DNA of 64,000 nt. Origin: CBDIDH01 sp965277595 (GTDB taxonomy: Bacteria; Planctomycetota; Planctomycetia; Isosphaerales; Isosphaeraceae). The stretch covers positions 186,001-250,000 of the forward strand of contig CBDIDH010000002.1 in NCBI GenBank assembly GCA_965277595.1, read 5' to 3'. Under the pieces are notes generated by a model, which saw only the letters and a list, made by a program, of their open reading frames with translations, did not search any database and was not told the DNA's origin. Shown piece by piece: positions 1-9,587 of this stretch; positions within the stretch are counted from its first letter, which is position 1, and every line of letters begins with the position of its first letter. The position numbers and the translations under genes were made by a program.

Positions 1-182
1 TGGTCCACTGCCGCAAAGGGGGGCGCGCGGCGGCTCTGGTCCTGATTTACAAGGCGATGACCGAGAACTGGAGTGCGAATGAGGCGGTCGCCAATGGCAA
101 CGCCCTGGGCCTGGGAGTTGACGGCGGTCTGAAGCAGCTCGTCGAGTCGTACTTGCATAGCCGGACCGGCAAGACGGTTTGA
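1..182 (+). CDS. C-terminal end of a Cys-phosphatase-like protein (partial)
   Basis: The window opens inside a reading frame that starts VHCRKGGRAAALVLIYKAM and ends at a TGA at 180-182, giving 59 visible residues. HCRKGGR matches the HCxxGxR active-site loop of the DUF442/beta-lactamase-hydrolase-like and dual-specificity phosphatase families, in which the Cys is the nucleophile and the Arg binds phosphate. The following helix and a C-terminal helix are also typical of that fold. The N-terminal part lies outside the window, so the substrate cannot be judged. A rhodanese-like protein is a less likely alternative because the loop is followed by a phosphatase-type helix. Confidence 0.6.
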   Translation, partial: VHCRKGGRAAALVLIYKAMTENWSANEAVANGNALGLGVDGGLKQLVESYLHSRTGKTV

Positions 183-369
183 GGAATGATCCCGGCGCGG
201 TTTTGCTTAAAGTCGACAAAGAGTGTCAAGTCAAGCCCGAAATTAGGAGACTTTGGCCGGTTTCGCGTGATTCCTTGAAGGTGGGGCCAAGGTCACACCG
301 ATGTTACTCGCGCCACCTCTACGGCCTTTTGGTGTGCCACGCGGTCAGTGTTGTAATGGAGTGCGACAC

Positions 370-1188
370 GTGTCTAAACTTGGCGTTTCCTTCAAGTTCT
401 TAAACCTCGTCCGCGACGAGGGGGGGCGGAGCCCTTCCCGAGCGGGGGTGCGTCTTCATATCAACCTCGAGACGCTGGAAGGGCGTGCCTTGCTGAGCCA
501 GGTCGCCTCCCAGCCAGCGATCACGACGGCCCAGCCGGCCGCCCAGGTTCATCTGCCCCAGTCTCCGCATCCCGGCCCGATCGTCAATCACATCGGCGTC
601 GGCTATGCGGTCAAATCGCCGCGCTTTTACGAGCTTTACACCGGCGCCAAACGGGGCGAGCTGAACGCGGCGGCCATGAAGGCGACGTATGACGCCGCCG
701 GCAACCTGATCCTCACCGGCATCGTCGCCGGGCCGATCACCACGACCCCGACCTCCGACGCCGGTTCGGAATACTACGTCTTCGGCATTGATCGCGGCAC
801 GACCAGCGCCGTGGCGCCCTTCCCGGGTCGCCCCAACATCAAGTACGACGCTCTCGTCGCCGTCGCGATCACTCCCGGCGGAATCTCGGGCGCAGTGCTC
901 GACATGACGTCCAACACGGTCACGCCGATCGACCCCAGCGGGATCGTTGTTCAGAACGGTTACCTGGGCGGCTTCCCCCAGGACTTCAAGGTTTACGTGC
1001 CGGCCGGAACTCCGGGCATCAACAGCACGGTTGCCGGCGCCGCCAACCCGAAGGTCATCTTCTGGGCGCAAGACACCCCGCCGACGGCTGTTCCCACTCC
1101 TTCCGATGTGGCCAGCTTCGCGCCCGACGGGCGGAGCATCTTCATCGCCGGAGGCGCCGGCAGGGCTCCGATTCCCCACCTCGTCTAA
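370..1188 (+). CDS. Secreted LEPR-XLL-type protein of unknown function
   Basis: The protein has 272 residues from a GTG at 370, chosen because GGAG lies 8 bases upstream. Upstream ATG and GTG codons in frame lack a ribosome site. Near residue 35 it carries LETLEGRALLS, a version of the LEPR-XLL signal that planctomycetes use on large exported proteins. The signal is followed by a low-complexity A/Q/P linker and a beta-rich region with many G, T and P residues. I do not recognise a catalytic motif. There is no C-terminal PEP-CTERM sequence. The function is unknown; export to the cell surface or outside is an inference from the signal. Confidence 0.75.
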   Translation: MSKLGVSFKFLNLVRDEGGRSPSRAGVRLHINLETLEGRALLSQVASQPAITTAQPAAQVHLPQSPHPGPIVNHIGVGYAVKSPRFYELYTGAKRGELNAAAMKATYDAAGNLILTGIVAGPITTTPTSDAGSEYYVFGIDRGTTSAVAPFPGRPNIKYDALVAVAITPGGISGAVLDMTSNTVTPIDPSGIVVQNGYLGGFPQDFKVYVPAGTPGINSTVAGAANPKVIFWAQDTPPTAVPTPSDVASFAPDGRSIFIAGGAGRAPIPHLV

Positions 1189-1596
1189 TCGGTAACAGGT
1201 CCCTCACCCGATCCGCCGAGTTCTTCCGCTCAGGATCGACGGCGATCGGTTTGAAAAAAGACCGGGCAGTGGCTCTCTCCCCACTACCCGGCCCGGGACT
1301 TCCTCCCTCGCGAACGAAGAAAGAGCCCTCCATCGCGTGCTCATTTTTGATGCCAATACGATCGAATTCATGAGAGATTTCATTTTTGGAAACGATCCCA
1401 AAGCGGATTTTCGTAAAGTTTTCAACGTCAATGGTTTCCGCTAACCAGCAGACCCGCGGCCCCGGTATCACGGAATTCAAAATCTTGAAGTTTGACTTCC
1501 TGTTTCGCCTATTTTTTATGCAGGGTGCCACATCTTCACTCATTGTCAAAATGGCAAGGTAGATTCATTTACCTGTATTTTTCTTCTTAAACAATT
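1189..1596. other. Intergenic region between two convergent genes
   Basis: The 408 bases hold no convincing gene. The first part contains a strong hairpin, listed separately. From about 1320 to 1600 the sequence is clearly more AT-rich than its surroundings. A minus-strand open frame over 1142-1549 has a composition unlike the neighbouring proteins and no ribosome site, so it was not called. Confidence 0.6.
1254..1291 (-). terminator. Rho-independent terminator, minus strand
   Basis: An 11-base stem CCGGGCAGTGG (1262-1272) pairs with CCACTACCCGG (1281-1291) with one mismatch. On the minus strand the stem is followed by TCTTTTTTC, read from the A-tract at 1254-1259. It would end transcripts coming from the flavin oxidoreductase gene, although it lies about 300 bases past that stop codon. 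Confidence 0.6.
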
Positions 1597-3036
1597 TCAA
1601 TTCCTTGTCTGTTCCCGCGGTTTTGCAGCGGCCTCCTGCCAGATCTGGCCATAGACGGTCTTGTCAAAGGGGGGGCAACCGGTCGGGAACTGGCCGAGCG
1701 GGTGATCCTTGGAACGCATCAGCGCCGTGCAGTAACTGAAGGTCCGACAGATCCGCCGCCCGTCGAGCGGTTCGCCGCGGAGGACGTGCCGGCCAAAGTC
1801 GGGTTGCGAGAGCGATCCACGACCGAGACCGAAGAACGTGGTGCTCCGGTCGGCCACGTTGGCCGCGCCCGCCTGAAACGCGAAAGCCTGAAGCCAGCTA
1901 TAGCCCGATCCGACGACGACCAGGTCGGGAAAGGCTTTTTGCACCGACGTCGTGAGCCGAAAATGGCGATCGACGCCGAGCAACGGATGCTCGGGCGAAA
2001 GGTAGCCATCAATCGGGGGGTATTCGTACGGCCGGACCAGGTGCGCGCTCGCGTACGGGTTGCCCATCGTGACGTTCACCATGTCCAGGCCGCGCGTTCG
2101 TAGTTCTCGAATCAAGGTGATCGGCTCGCTCAGATCCGCCTCGAACGGGTTCGATTCCGACGTCCCGAAGGCCGAGAGGACTGGCGTCGTGAACGCCGAG
2201 GGAACTCCCGGCGCCCTAAGACCATTCGCCTCGAACGGGATTCCATCGAAGACATTCAAGCGGGTCGCGACGATTCCTTCTGGCGTCTCGGACTTGATTC
2301 GTTGCACGAGGTCGAGCACAAACCTCGATCGGTTCTCAAACGGGCCGCCATACCTTCCCCTTCGCGTCTTCGCGGCCAGTAGCTCGTTGAGCAGATAGCG
2401 ATGACATTGCTTGATATCGACGAAATCAAAGCCAATCGCGAAGGCCAGTTTCGCCGCTTCGGCATAGCGATCCTGAAGACGATCGAGATCGTCATCCGCG
2501 ATCAGGGGCGTGTCTCCAGACGCTTTCAGGCCACTGGCCTTGTCGATCACCGTGCGCGGATCGAGAAGCGGGTCGTGCTGCGCCAGGATCGGCCGGGGCA
2601 CGCTGTATCGGCCGGAATGGGTTAACTGAAGGCCAATCAAGAGGTCGGAATCGTCGCCCCATTCGGCCCGGTGCGCGGCTCGGGTGATGGTGACGATTTT
2701 CGCGAGGGCCGCCGCATGGTCTTCCGCGACCACGAGCTGACGGGTGTTGGCCCGACCCGCCGGATCAACCGCCGCGGCCTCGCCCCAGATGAGCTTGGCG
2801 CCGCCGGCGCCAAAACGCTCGTAACGGCGGTAGGTCAACTCGCCCGGGCTGCCGTCCAGTGTGCCGTCACAACCCTCCATCGGCTGGATCGCCAGCCGGT
2901 TGCCGACCTTCCGGCCGCCGACATCGACTGATTGGGCCAAGGGCGTGAGGTCGGCTTGAAGCCTGACCGAAAAGCCCCGGGCGAGTGCATCGTTGGCGAG
3001 TGCCTCGGCTGTCTTGTATTTGAAGTCTCGTGACAC
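1597..3036 (-). CDS. NADH:flavin oxidoreductase, old yellow enzyme family
   Basis: The protein has 479 residues from a GTG at 3036. The open frame runs further upstream, but that part overlaps the promoter region of the divergent gene and does not look like protein. A TIM-barrel flavoenzyme is shown by NRLAIQPMEGCDGT (FMN binding), GLQLTHSGRYS, and a barrel strand ending DFVDIKQCHRYLLNELL followed by TRRGRYGGPFENRSRF, which matches the YGGSxENRxRF signature of the family. It should reduce an activated C=C bond using FMN and NAD(P)H. The C-terminus has scattered cysteines (CRTFSYC, later GCPPF) where dienoyl-CoA reductases bind an Fe-S cluster, but the spacing differs. No NAD-binding second domain follows. 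The substrate is unknown. Confidence 0.82.
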   Translation of the reverse strand: MSRDFKYKTAEALANDALARGFSVRLQADLTPLAQSVDVGGRKVGNRLAIQPMEGCDGTLDGSPGELTYRRYERFGAGGAKLIWGEAAAVDPAGRANTRQLVVAEDHAAALAKIVTITRAAHRAEWGDDSDLLIGLQLTHSGRYSVPRPILAQHDPLLDPRTVIDKASGLKASGDTPLIADDDLDRLQDRYAEAAKLAFAIGFDFVDIKQCHRYLLNELLAAKTRRGRYGGPFENRSRFVLDLVQRIKSETPEGIVATRLNVFDGIPFEANGLRAPGVPSAFTTPVLSAFGTSESNPFEADLSEPITLIRELRTRGLDMVNVTMGNPYASAHLVRPYEYPPIDGYLSPEHPLLGVDRHFRLTTSVQKAFPDLVVVGSGYSWLQAFAFQAGAANVADRSTTFFGLGRGSLSQPDFGRHVLRGEPLDGRRICRTFSYCTALMRSKDHPLGQFPTGCPPFDKTVYGQIWQEAAAKPREQTRN

Positions 3037-3304
3037 GGCCGCTGCGTCCTCGGAGAGTGCGTTCGCGGAAAGGGAGAGTTCCCGGCCGACCCTGGCGATG
3101 GTGTCAGGTGGAGGAGCTCTGAGCAAGAAGTGACTTGAGGCGGGCGGTCGCTTCCGAACGGTTTTTGAGGCCGCGCGCCGCTTGACGGACCCCGTTCGGG
3201 CGTCGTAGCATCGTTTGAATGCATCTCTGCAATCGGAGTCGACCGGCGACTGCGTCGGGCGACTTCTTGAATTTCGAATGATCGAACGACCTGGGGAGCC
3301 AATC

Positions 3305-6085
3305 ATGATGCACCGTGGTCTTACACTGGGCGTCGTGCTGCTCGCCGCCGGGCTCTTTCCGGCGGCGGGAGTGGCCAGAGGAGACTCGACCGAAGACCCA
3401 CGGATCGCCTCGCCCTTCCTTCAGGGTCTTCGTGACCGGGGTTATTACGACCTGGCCACCGAGTATCTCGAATCCGTCCGCAAGCAAGCCGATGCGCCTC
3501 AGGTGATCAAGGAGACAGCCGAGTACGAGTTTGGTCGACTCCTACTCGACGAGGCGGCGAAATCGGGCGACCTCGTCCGTCGCAAGGATCTGCTCGACCA
3601 GGCCCGCGCCAAGCTCGACGGCTTCACCAAGGCCAACCCGAACCATCCCAAGGCGCCCGAAGCCCTCGTGGAACTGGCCCGGCTGCTTGTCGAGCGTGGC
3701 CACCTTGCCATGCTTCTCGCCGACGAGACCGAAGTTCAGGCCGAGAAGGACGCCAAGACCGCCGAGGCCCGGACCTCGCTCGACCAGGCGCGTACCGCGT
3801 ATACCTCGGCCGAAACCCGTCTCAAGACCGATTTCGCCAAGTTCCCCGCGTTCATTCCCGACGATGCCGCGCACCGCGAGGAGAAGGAAGAAAAGGAGCG
3901 GACCCACACCGCCCTGATGCAGTCGCAGCTTCAAAAGGCGGTTGTCGACTACGAACAGGGTGAAACCTTCAAGATCGGCACGCCCGAGCGAACGAAGCTG
4001 ATGGGCGATGCGCTCACCCAGTTCGAGGAGCTTTACAAGAAATACCGACTCAACATGGCGGGCCTGACCGCCCGGATGTGGCAGGGGAAGTGTTATGAAG
4101 AGCGCGGCGAACTCGGTCCCGCGATGGGTGTTTACAACGAGTTGATGCAGCACGAAGATCCGCGGCTCAGGCCCTTGCAGCGCTACGTCGGCTATTTCCG
4201 TATTATCGTGCTCGCCAAGCGCAAGGAATATGCCCTCGCCGCCGACGAGGCGGTCCGCTGGCTCCAGGGGAACAACACGCCCGACGCACTTCGGTCCAAG
4301 GAAGGTCTTGGCGTTCAACTCGAACTGGCCAAGAACATCCTGGCGCAGCTTCCCAGCGTTGAAGACGAATCCGCCAAATCGGCGGCGATCAAGAAGGCGA
4401 CCGACACCCTGACGCAGGTCGTTCGCTACAGTTCGCCCTACAAGCCCGAGGCGATCGAGCTTCTCAAGAAGTACAAGCCGAAGGCCGCCGCCAACGCTTC
4501 CGATATCGCCAAAATGAACTATGAAGACGCGATCTCGACGGGCGAATCCGCGATCTCGTCGCAGGAATGGGATCGCGCGGTTCCGATGATGAAGCAGGCG
4601 ATCAAGCGGGCCGAACAGCTCAAGGATATCGACAAGGTTAACTACGCCCGATACAACCTCGCTTTCTGTTATTACATGACGAAGCAGTATTACGATGCCC
4701 TCGTGATCTGCGACCACATGGCCCGGCGGTACCCGCGCGGCGGGCTTTCGCCCAAGGCGGCCGAGATGGGCATGGCCTCGCTCGCCGAGGCGTATTCCGA
4801 TGCGAGGACGCCGATCGATCGGACGTCCGACATCAGCAACCTGATCGAGCTTGCCAAGTTCATCGCCGAGAATTATCCCGACCTCGAACAGGGCGACACC
4901 GCCAAGCTGACGCTCGGCCAGATTTACCACGGCACGGGCAAGTACGACGACGCCATCGCCGCCTTTGATTCGGTCCGACCCAAGTCGTCCAAGTCGGTCG
5001 ATGCGCAAACGCGCGTCGGCGGCACGCACTGGCAGAAGAGTCTCTTGCTTCGCGACAAGGGAGACACCGCCGCGGCCGATGCCGAGGTCAAGAAGTCGAT
5101 CGACTCGCTTCAGGCCGCGCTGAAGGCCCGGCACGATTCGGGAACTCCGCTGACGGACATCCCCCTGATCGCAAATACCTGCGACCTCGCCGACGTTTAC
5201 CTGGAAACCAACAAACCGGCCGAGGCGCTCAAGCTGCTTGACCCGCTCGTCAAGGAGCAAAAAGCCCCGTATCCGCCGATCTTCCCTCGCCTGATGTCAA
5301 CCGAGCTTCGAGCCCACATCGGAACGAACCAGGTTGACCTGGCGATCGCCGACATGGGCACCCTGGAAAAGGCCGGCGGCACCGGCGCGGGGCTGACTCA
5401 GCTTTATTTCAACCTCGGCAAGCTCCTCAAGAAGGAGATGGACGACCTTCAAAAGAAGGGCGACAGCGCTGGTCTGGCGAGGACGCAATCGGCCTACCAG
5501 AAGTTCCTCACGGCTCTCGTCGCCAGCAAGTCGGGTCAGACGTATGAATCGCTGATGTGGGCCGGTCAGAACATGCTCACGCTCGGCAATCCCAAGGAAG
5601 CCCGCCCCGTCTTTCAGCAGGTTCTCAAGACCTACGGCGAAGACCCCAAGTTCCTCGATCAATCCGGAGGCGCCACCCGGATCATGCTGGCCAAACTCCG
5701 CCTCGCCACGGCGTTTCGGTCAGAGGGGAACTATCCCGAGGCCAAGGTGCTTATCGATCAACTCAGCGCCGAGTATCCCAAGTCCATCGAGGTTTTGATG
5801 GAAAAAGGGTTGGTCATGGATGCCGAGGCGACCGCGTTGAACACCCAGGCGGCCTGGGCGGTGGCCTACCGCCAGTGGCAGACGATCGCCCTGCGGCTGA
5901 ACGCGGCCCGTCCCAAGCCGCTTGAATATTACGAGGCCTGGTATCACGTCGCCTTCGCGCTTCTCAAGGAAGGCAAGGTGAAGGAAGCCAAGCAAACGCT
6001 CGCGGGCGTGATGCGACTCTCGCCAACCTTGGGCGGCGCCGAGATGAAACAGAAATATCAAAACCTCTTGAGCCAACTCAAGTAA
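3305..6085 (+). CDS. Large exported TPR-repeat protein
   Basis: The 926-residue protein starts at ATG 3305 (a second ATG follows at 3308), preceded by GGGGAG. Upstream in-frame codons give a longer but non-credible N-terminus. A cleavable signal peptide, MMHRGLTLGVVLLAAGLF followed by PAAGVARGD, spans the first 28 or so residues. The rest is alpha-helical, with many tetratricopeptide-like helix pairs (for example residues built around YARYNLAFCYYMTKQYYDAL and KLTLGQIYHGTGKYDDAI). It is probably a periplasmic or outer-envelope scaffold. It forms an operon with the second exported TPR protein 14 bases downstream, so the two may act together. No enzymatic motif is visible. Confidence 0.85.
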   Translation: MMHRGLTLGVVLLAAGLFPAAGVARGDSTEDPRIASPFLQGLRDRGYYDLATEYLESVRKQADAPQVIKETAEYEFGRLLLDEAAKSGDLVRRKDLLDQARAKLDGFTKANPNHPKAPEALVELARLLVERGHLAMLLADETEVQAEKDAKTAEARTSLDQARTAYTSAETRLKTDFAKFPAFIPDDAAHREEKEEKERTHTALMQSQLQKAVVDYEQGETFKIGTPERTKLMGDALTQFEELYKKYRLNMAGLTARMWQGKCYEERGELGPAMGVYNELMQHEDPRLRPLQRYVGYFRIIVLAKRKEYALAADEAVRWLQGNNTPDALRSKEGLGVQLELAKNILAQLPSVEDESAKSAAIKKATDTLTQVVRYSSPYKPEAIELLKKYKPKAAANASDIAKMNYEDAISTGESAISSQEWDRAVPMMKQAIKRAEQLKDIDKVNYARYNLAFCYYMTKQYYDALVICDHMARRYPRGGLSPKAAEMGMASLAEAYSDARTPIDRTSDISNLIELAKFIAENYPDLEQGDTAKLTLGQIYHGTGKYDDAIAAFDSVRPKSSKSVDAQTRVGGTHWQKSLLLRDKGDTAAADAEVKKSIDSLQAALKARHDSGTPLTDIPLIANTCDLADVYLETNKPAEALKLLDPLVKEQKAPYPPIFPRLMSTELRAHIGTNQVDLAIADMGTLEKAGGTGAGLTQLYFNLGKLLKKEMDDLQKKGDSAGLARTQSAYQKFLTALVASKSGQTYESLMWAGQNMLTLGNPKEARPVFQQVLKTYGEDPKFLDQSGGATRIMLAKLRLATAFRSEGNYPEAKVLIDQLSAEYPKSIEVLMEKGLVMDAEATALNTQAAWAVAYRQWQTIALRLNAARPKPLEYYEAWYHVAFALLKEGKVKEAKQTLAGVMRLSPTLGGAEMKQKYQNLLSQLK

Positions 6086-6099
6086 AGGAGCACCATCCG

Positions 6100-7158
6100 A
6101 TGTCCTTTCTCCGCCGATTCTCGGTCGGTTCGCTGACCCTCTCGATAGCCTGCTCCCTTGCCGCCGCGGTCCAGGGCGATGAGGTCGTGCTGATTCCCAA
6201 CTCAACGGTCAAGGAAGCGAGCGGCAGTCGCGTCCGAGGCGCGGTGCAGTCGGAATCGACCACCGAGGTCGTTGTCAAACTTGGCGCGACCACGACCAAG
6301 GTGCCGACCGACCAGATCGTCTCGATCCGGTACGACGGCCAGCCCCCCGACATGGCGCTCGCCGAGACGAGCGAGAACCAAGGGGCTCTCGCCAAGTCGA
6401 TCGACCTTTACAAGAAAGCGGCCGGTGAGGCTTCGGGCAAGCCCTTCATCGAGCAACTCGCCGCGTTCAAGGCGGCCTCGTTGACCGCCGAGCTTGCGAT
6501 GACCGAGCCGTCCAAAATGAACGACGCGATTAGCCTGCTGAACGATTTCGTCAAGAACCATCCCGAGAGCCGACACATCGCCTCGGCGACCGAAAGCCTG
6601 GCCCGGCTCCAACTCTCGAAGAGCGACTACGCGGGTGTCGAATCGTCCTTGACAACTCTCTCCAAACTCCCCGGGGGCGCCGATCGCGCGGCCGTCTACC
6701 GCGCCCGGATTCTTGCCAAGAAAGGCGATCACGCCGGGGCGATCGCCGAGCTTGATCGACTCATCAAGGCCGGTCCCGATGGTTCCGTCCGCCAGCGTGA
6801 GGCCAAGCTGGCGCGTGCCGAGAGTCTCGTGGCGCTCAAGAAGTACGCCGACGCCGAGACGGAGGTCCGCTCGGTCATCAAGGCCCTTCCGCCCGAAGAT
6901 TACACGGCGATGGCCTCGGCCTATAACACGCTGGGCGACAGTCTTCGCGCCGCGGGGCGCCCCAAGGATGCCCTCGTCGCCTACCTGCACACCGACCTGC
7001 TTTACGCCAAGGACAAGGAACAGCATCCGCGTGCGCTGGCTCAGATCGTTCCTCTCTGGCGCGAGTTGAAGCGCGACGATCGGGCTGATGAAACGCTGGC
7101 CCGGCTCAAGCAAGAGTATCCGCAGAGCCCCTGGCTCTCGGCTCGTTCCACGCCCTGA
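6100..7158 (+). CDS. Exported TPR-repeat protein, second gene of operon
   Basis: The 352-residue protein starts at ATG 6100, with AAAGGAG at the right distance. It has a signal peptide (MSFLRRFSVGSLTLSIACSL, ending near AAAVQGD). A short beta-rich segment follows, with VRGAVQSESTTEVVVKL and VPTDQIVSIRYDG, which resembles a small domain often found before TPR arrays in planctomycete proteins. The remainder is tetratricopeptide repeats. The 14-base gap to the larger TPR gene shows co-transcription, and a strong terminator closes the unit. The likely role is a structural or assembly partner in the periplasm; the specific function is unknown. Confidence 0.85.
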   Translation: MSFLRRFSVGSLTLSIACSLAAAVQGDEVVLIPNSTVKEASGSRVRGAVQSESTTEVVVKLGATTTKVPTDQIVSIRYDGQPPDMALAETSENQGALAKSIDLYKKAAGEASGKPFIEQLAAFKAASLTAELAMTEPSKMNDAISLLNDFVKNHPESRHIASATESLARLQLSKSDYAGVESSLTTLSKLPGGADRAAVYRARILAKKGDHAGAIAELDRLIKAGPDGSVRQREAKLARAESLVALKKYADAETEVRSVIKALPPEDYTAMASAYNTLGDSLRAAGRPKDALVAYLHTDLLYAKDKEQHPRALAQIVPLWRELKRDDRADETLARLKQEYPQSPWLSARSTP

Positions 7159-7177
7159 GAATTTGCCGGAAAACACG

Positions 7178-7215
7178 AAAACCCCAGACTGGTCTGATGA
7201 ACCGGCCTGGGGTTT
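7178..7215. terminator. Bidirectional terminator between convergent genes
   Basis: AAACCCCAG (7178-7186 region) pairs perfectly with CTGGGGTTT (7207-7215) over a 19-20 base loop. The downstream side reads TTTCTTG on the plus strand and TTTTCGTG on the minus strand. It lies between the end of the TPR operon and the end of the PEP-CTERM gene and can serve both. Confidence 0.8.
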
Positions 7216-7247
7216 CTTGTTGTCGAAGCGGGTCCTGACCCGGTCGA

Positions 7248-8045
7248 TCAAGCCGAGGCAACCCGGCTCTTGCGGAAGCGCAGGCCGAGGGCCACGGCGC
7301 CGATCATTCCGCCCCAGGAGAGGAGCGTGGCGGGTTCCGGCGCGGGGATTGCCTGCACGGTGCCGCCCGAGGAGGAATAGGCCACCGGAACGGTCGTCGT
7401 CGCGCTGCCGCCGCCGACATTGACCGTCGTCGGCTTCGAGTCGATCGGCAAGGGGGGCTGGGTCGAGAGCACCACGAAGGTGGCCCCGGTTGTCCCGGCC
7501 GAAAGCGCTCCGTTTTGCGAGGACGGGTCAATGTACTGGGCCCGGATGTAACCCACTCCGGCGGCCGCATAGGGCTGCCAGGTGAGCATCGCCGGAGACT
7601 GGGTTCCCGCCGCCGTCAGGCCGCCGACCTGACCATCGGTGACGACGTAACCATACGACGGGGTCGCCGCGCCGGTCAGGTTCGAGGCCACGGGCGTGGC
7701 GTTGAACTGAAACGAGGCGCTATCGACGTGGTTCGGCATCCCGCTGCCGTCGGTCGGGTTGACCTGAACCTGGTAGGCGTAGGCGAAGAGGCCCGCCTCT
7801 GGAGTGCCGGCAACCCCCTGGAAAACCTGAGACTGGATCAGGCCCGACGTTCCCGAGGCTCCCGAGAACTGAAAGGGGGACATGACCGGCGTGTTCACCG
7901 GGGCGAAGTCGGCGTTAAACGTGCTGGCGGAGAGCGTCGGCGTCGCGATCGTCTGAATCGCGTCGGCCCGAGCGGATCGATCGGGGGCGGCGAGGCTGAG
8001 CGTCAGGCCGGTCCCCAGCGCGAGGGCGAGAGAGATCTTGTTCAT
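7248..8045 (-). CDS. PEP-CTERM sorting-domain protein
   Basis: The protein has 265 residues from ATG 8045. The frame stays open for another 480 bases upstream, but that stretch reads as non-protein. The N-terminus MNKISLALALGTGLTLSLAA, followed by a cleavage-like ARA, is a Sec signal peptide. The C-terminus has IPAPEPATLL, a hydrophobic helix, and RFRKSR, which is the PEP-CTERM sorting signal recognised by exosortase. The middle is beta-rich and repetitive, without an enzyme motif. It is expected to be an exported surface or matrix protein. No exosortase gene lies in this window, so processing must rely on a gene elsewhere. Confidence 0.85.
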   Translation of the reverse strand: MNKISLALALGTGLTLSLAAPDRSARADAIQTIATPTLSASTFNADFAPVNTPVMSPFQFSGASGTSGLIQSQVFQGVAGTPEAGLFAYAYQVQVNPTDGSGMPNHVDSASFQFNATPVASNLTGAATPSYGYVVTDGQVGGLTAAGTQSPAMLTWQPYAAAGVGYIRAQYIDPSSQNGALSAGTTGATFVVLSTQPPLPIDSKPTTVNVGGGSATTTVPVAYSSSGGTVQAIPAPEPATLLSWGGMIGAVALGLRFRKSRVASA

Positions 8046-8524
8046 TTCGCGTGATCTTCCAGGATTGATCCAGAAGGGTCCGAAAGTCGAACCCCCCCTC
8101 GTGCGAGTCGTTCCTTGAACTCGCCGACCGGAGACCGTCTCCGGGCGGGACCCCGCGGTCTCGTTGAGCCGGGGGCCATTGAGTCCTCGTCCCGATAACC
8201 CGATCCTGATCCAACCGGTTGAACCTCTCACGCGATCGGTTGATCGATGGCCACGCGCGTTGACGGGCGATCGATCCGACGCGGCGGAGATTCCGGCCCA
8301 AGGATCGGGCAGCGCTGGCGGACGCTTTTGGGGAGTCGGCTCATTGAAACCAGGGCCTCGGCCTGGTGGGGGAACCCCGGCCGGTGCGAGGCGAAGGGTA
8401 TCCATGCCGCCCAGGTCGGTCAACCCGACTTTGTCCCGGCCCGGCTTAATTTCGCGTGCAGCGGCGAAAACGCAACGCTTTGGGAAAGCCCCGATCGACG
8501 CTTTCCCGGATCGCTCGATTTCTT
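8046..8524. other. Long upstream region of the PEP-CTERM gene
   Basis: The 479 bases separate the end of the DedA gene from the start of the PEP-CTERM gene on the same strand. Open frames cross it in several phases, but none has a ribosome site or protein-like composition. I see no clear hairpin or promoter; it probably holds the promoter and leader of the PEP-CTERM gene. Confidence 0.45.
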
Positions 8525-9313
8525 TCAAAGGGCCGGTTCGGAAGGAACCGGCGCGGACGACTCCACAACCGCCTCGACGACGACCGGAGTTGCCTCGGGC
8601 TTCTCAGGCTCTACCACTGGCAGTGGCGCGGGCGTCGATGCCGGGATCGGTTCGGGCGTGTTGTGAACGTGAAGGTCGTCTGGCGGCAAGGGGACGTCGT
8701 CCGAGACGGGCACGGGGGGGCCAACGGCTCGACCGGCTCTGCGACGCGCCTTGTAGTAGCGATAGAGGAGCCAGAAACCCAGCGTCAACGCGGTCGCGGC
8801 CATGAGCCAGTGCTTGACGCGATCAAAATTCGTTTGAATCTGGTCGGCGAAGACATAGCCAAGGCCGAACATCAAGAACGTGCTTAACGAGGCCGCGAAG
8901 AGGTCGGTGAGAAAGAGCTTGAGCGTCGGCAGTTTCAAAATACCCGCCGTGAGATACGCCGCCGTGCGGAAACCGACGGCGAACCGACCGAGGATCAGGA
9001 TCTTTACCCCGTGTCGGTGAAAATACCCTTGAATCTGCGTCTCACGCTCCCGGGTGAGAAACTTCCGGGTGAGCTTGAGGCTGAGCACCTTCTCGCCGTA
9101 AAAGAAGCCGAGAAAGTACACGATGAAATCGCCGACGAGCACGCCCGATAGGCACGCGAAGAGCGCCAGCGGCCACCACAATGTCCCTGCTCGCGAGAGA
9201 ATGGCCGCAAGGATGATTGGCGCTTCCTCGGGGACCGGCAGGCCCAGGCCGCCCAGGACCAGGATCAACGCGATTCCGACATAACCGAAATGTCCGACCA
9301 GTTGTTCCGTCAA
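8525..9313 (-). CDS. DedA/VTT-family membrane protein
   Basis: The protein has 262 residues from a TTG at 9313, preferred because AGAGG lies 8 bases upstream. ATG 9379 gives 22 more residues but has no ribosome site. After LVGHFGYVGIALILVLGGLG comes LPVPEEAP, the re-entrant loop of DedA proteins with its conserved Glu. GDFIVYFLGFFYGEKVL and GRFAVGFRTAAYLTAGI match the family's second re-entrant region. Four to five membrane segments follow. The last 70 residues are a Pro-rich cytoplasmic tail that is unusual for the family. DedA proteins recycle or flip polyprenyl-phosphate or phospholipids and support proton-motive-force homeostasis; which lipid this one handles is not visible. Confidence 0.85.
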   Translation of the reverse strand: MTEQLVGHFGYVGIALILVLGGLGLPVPEEAPIILAAILSRAGTLWWPLALFACLSGVLVGDFIVYFLGFFYGEKVLSLKLTRKFLTRERETQIQGYFHRHGVKILILGRFAVGFRTAAYLTAGILKLPTLKLFLTDLFAASLSTFLMFGLGYVFADQIQTNFDRVKHWLMAATALTLGFWLLYRYYKARRRAGRAVGPPVPVSDDVPLPPDDLHVHNTPEPIPASTPAPLPVVEPEKPEATPVVVEAVVESSAPVPSEPAL

Positions 9314-9587
9314 GCCCGATACCTCTGCCCCCGGCCCGGCCAGACGCCCTCGGGCAATCTCAGAGCCGAAGGTTAACATAACGCCATTGGCTCGTATCGT
9401 CGAGGGGCGTCGCTTGACCGCGCAGGGGGTTCCTTCTCGGAAATCACGGATGACCGAAGAAAAATCAAAACGGGGTTCGGCTTGACCGAAAGCTGGGACG
9501 CAAGTATCGTCCGCCTTGAATCCAAGGATGGGTTCGGTGCCGATCGCCGTCAAAGGTGGGTCGGCCTTCTCAGGGAGGAGTCAACCG

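Noticed and set aside
1142..1549. 135-residue minus-strand frame in the AT-rich intergenic region
   Set aside because: The composition is unlike the other proteins, it overlaps a terminator and the end of a real gene, and it has no ribosome site.
3542..5260. 572-residue minus-strand open frame
   Set aside because: It is antisense to the large exported TPR protein, whose signal peptide, ribosome site and repeats are clear; the reverse frame shows no domain.
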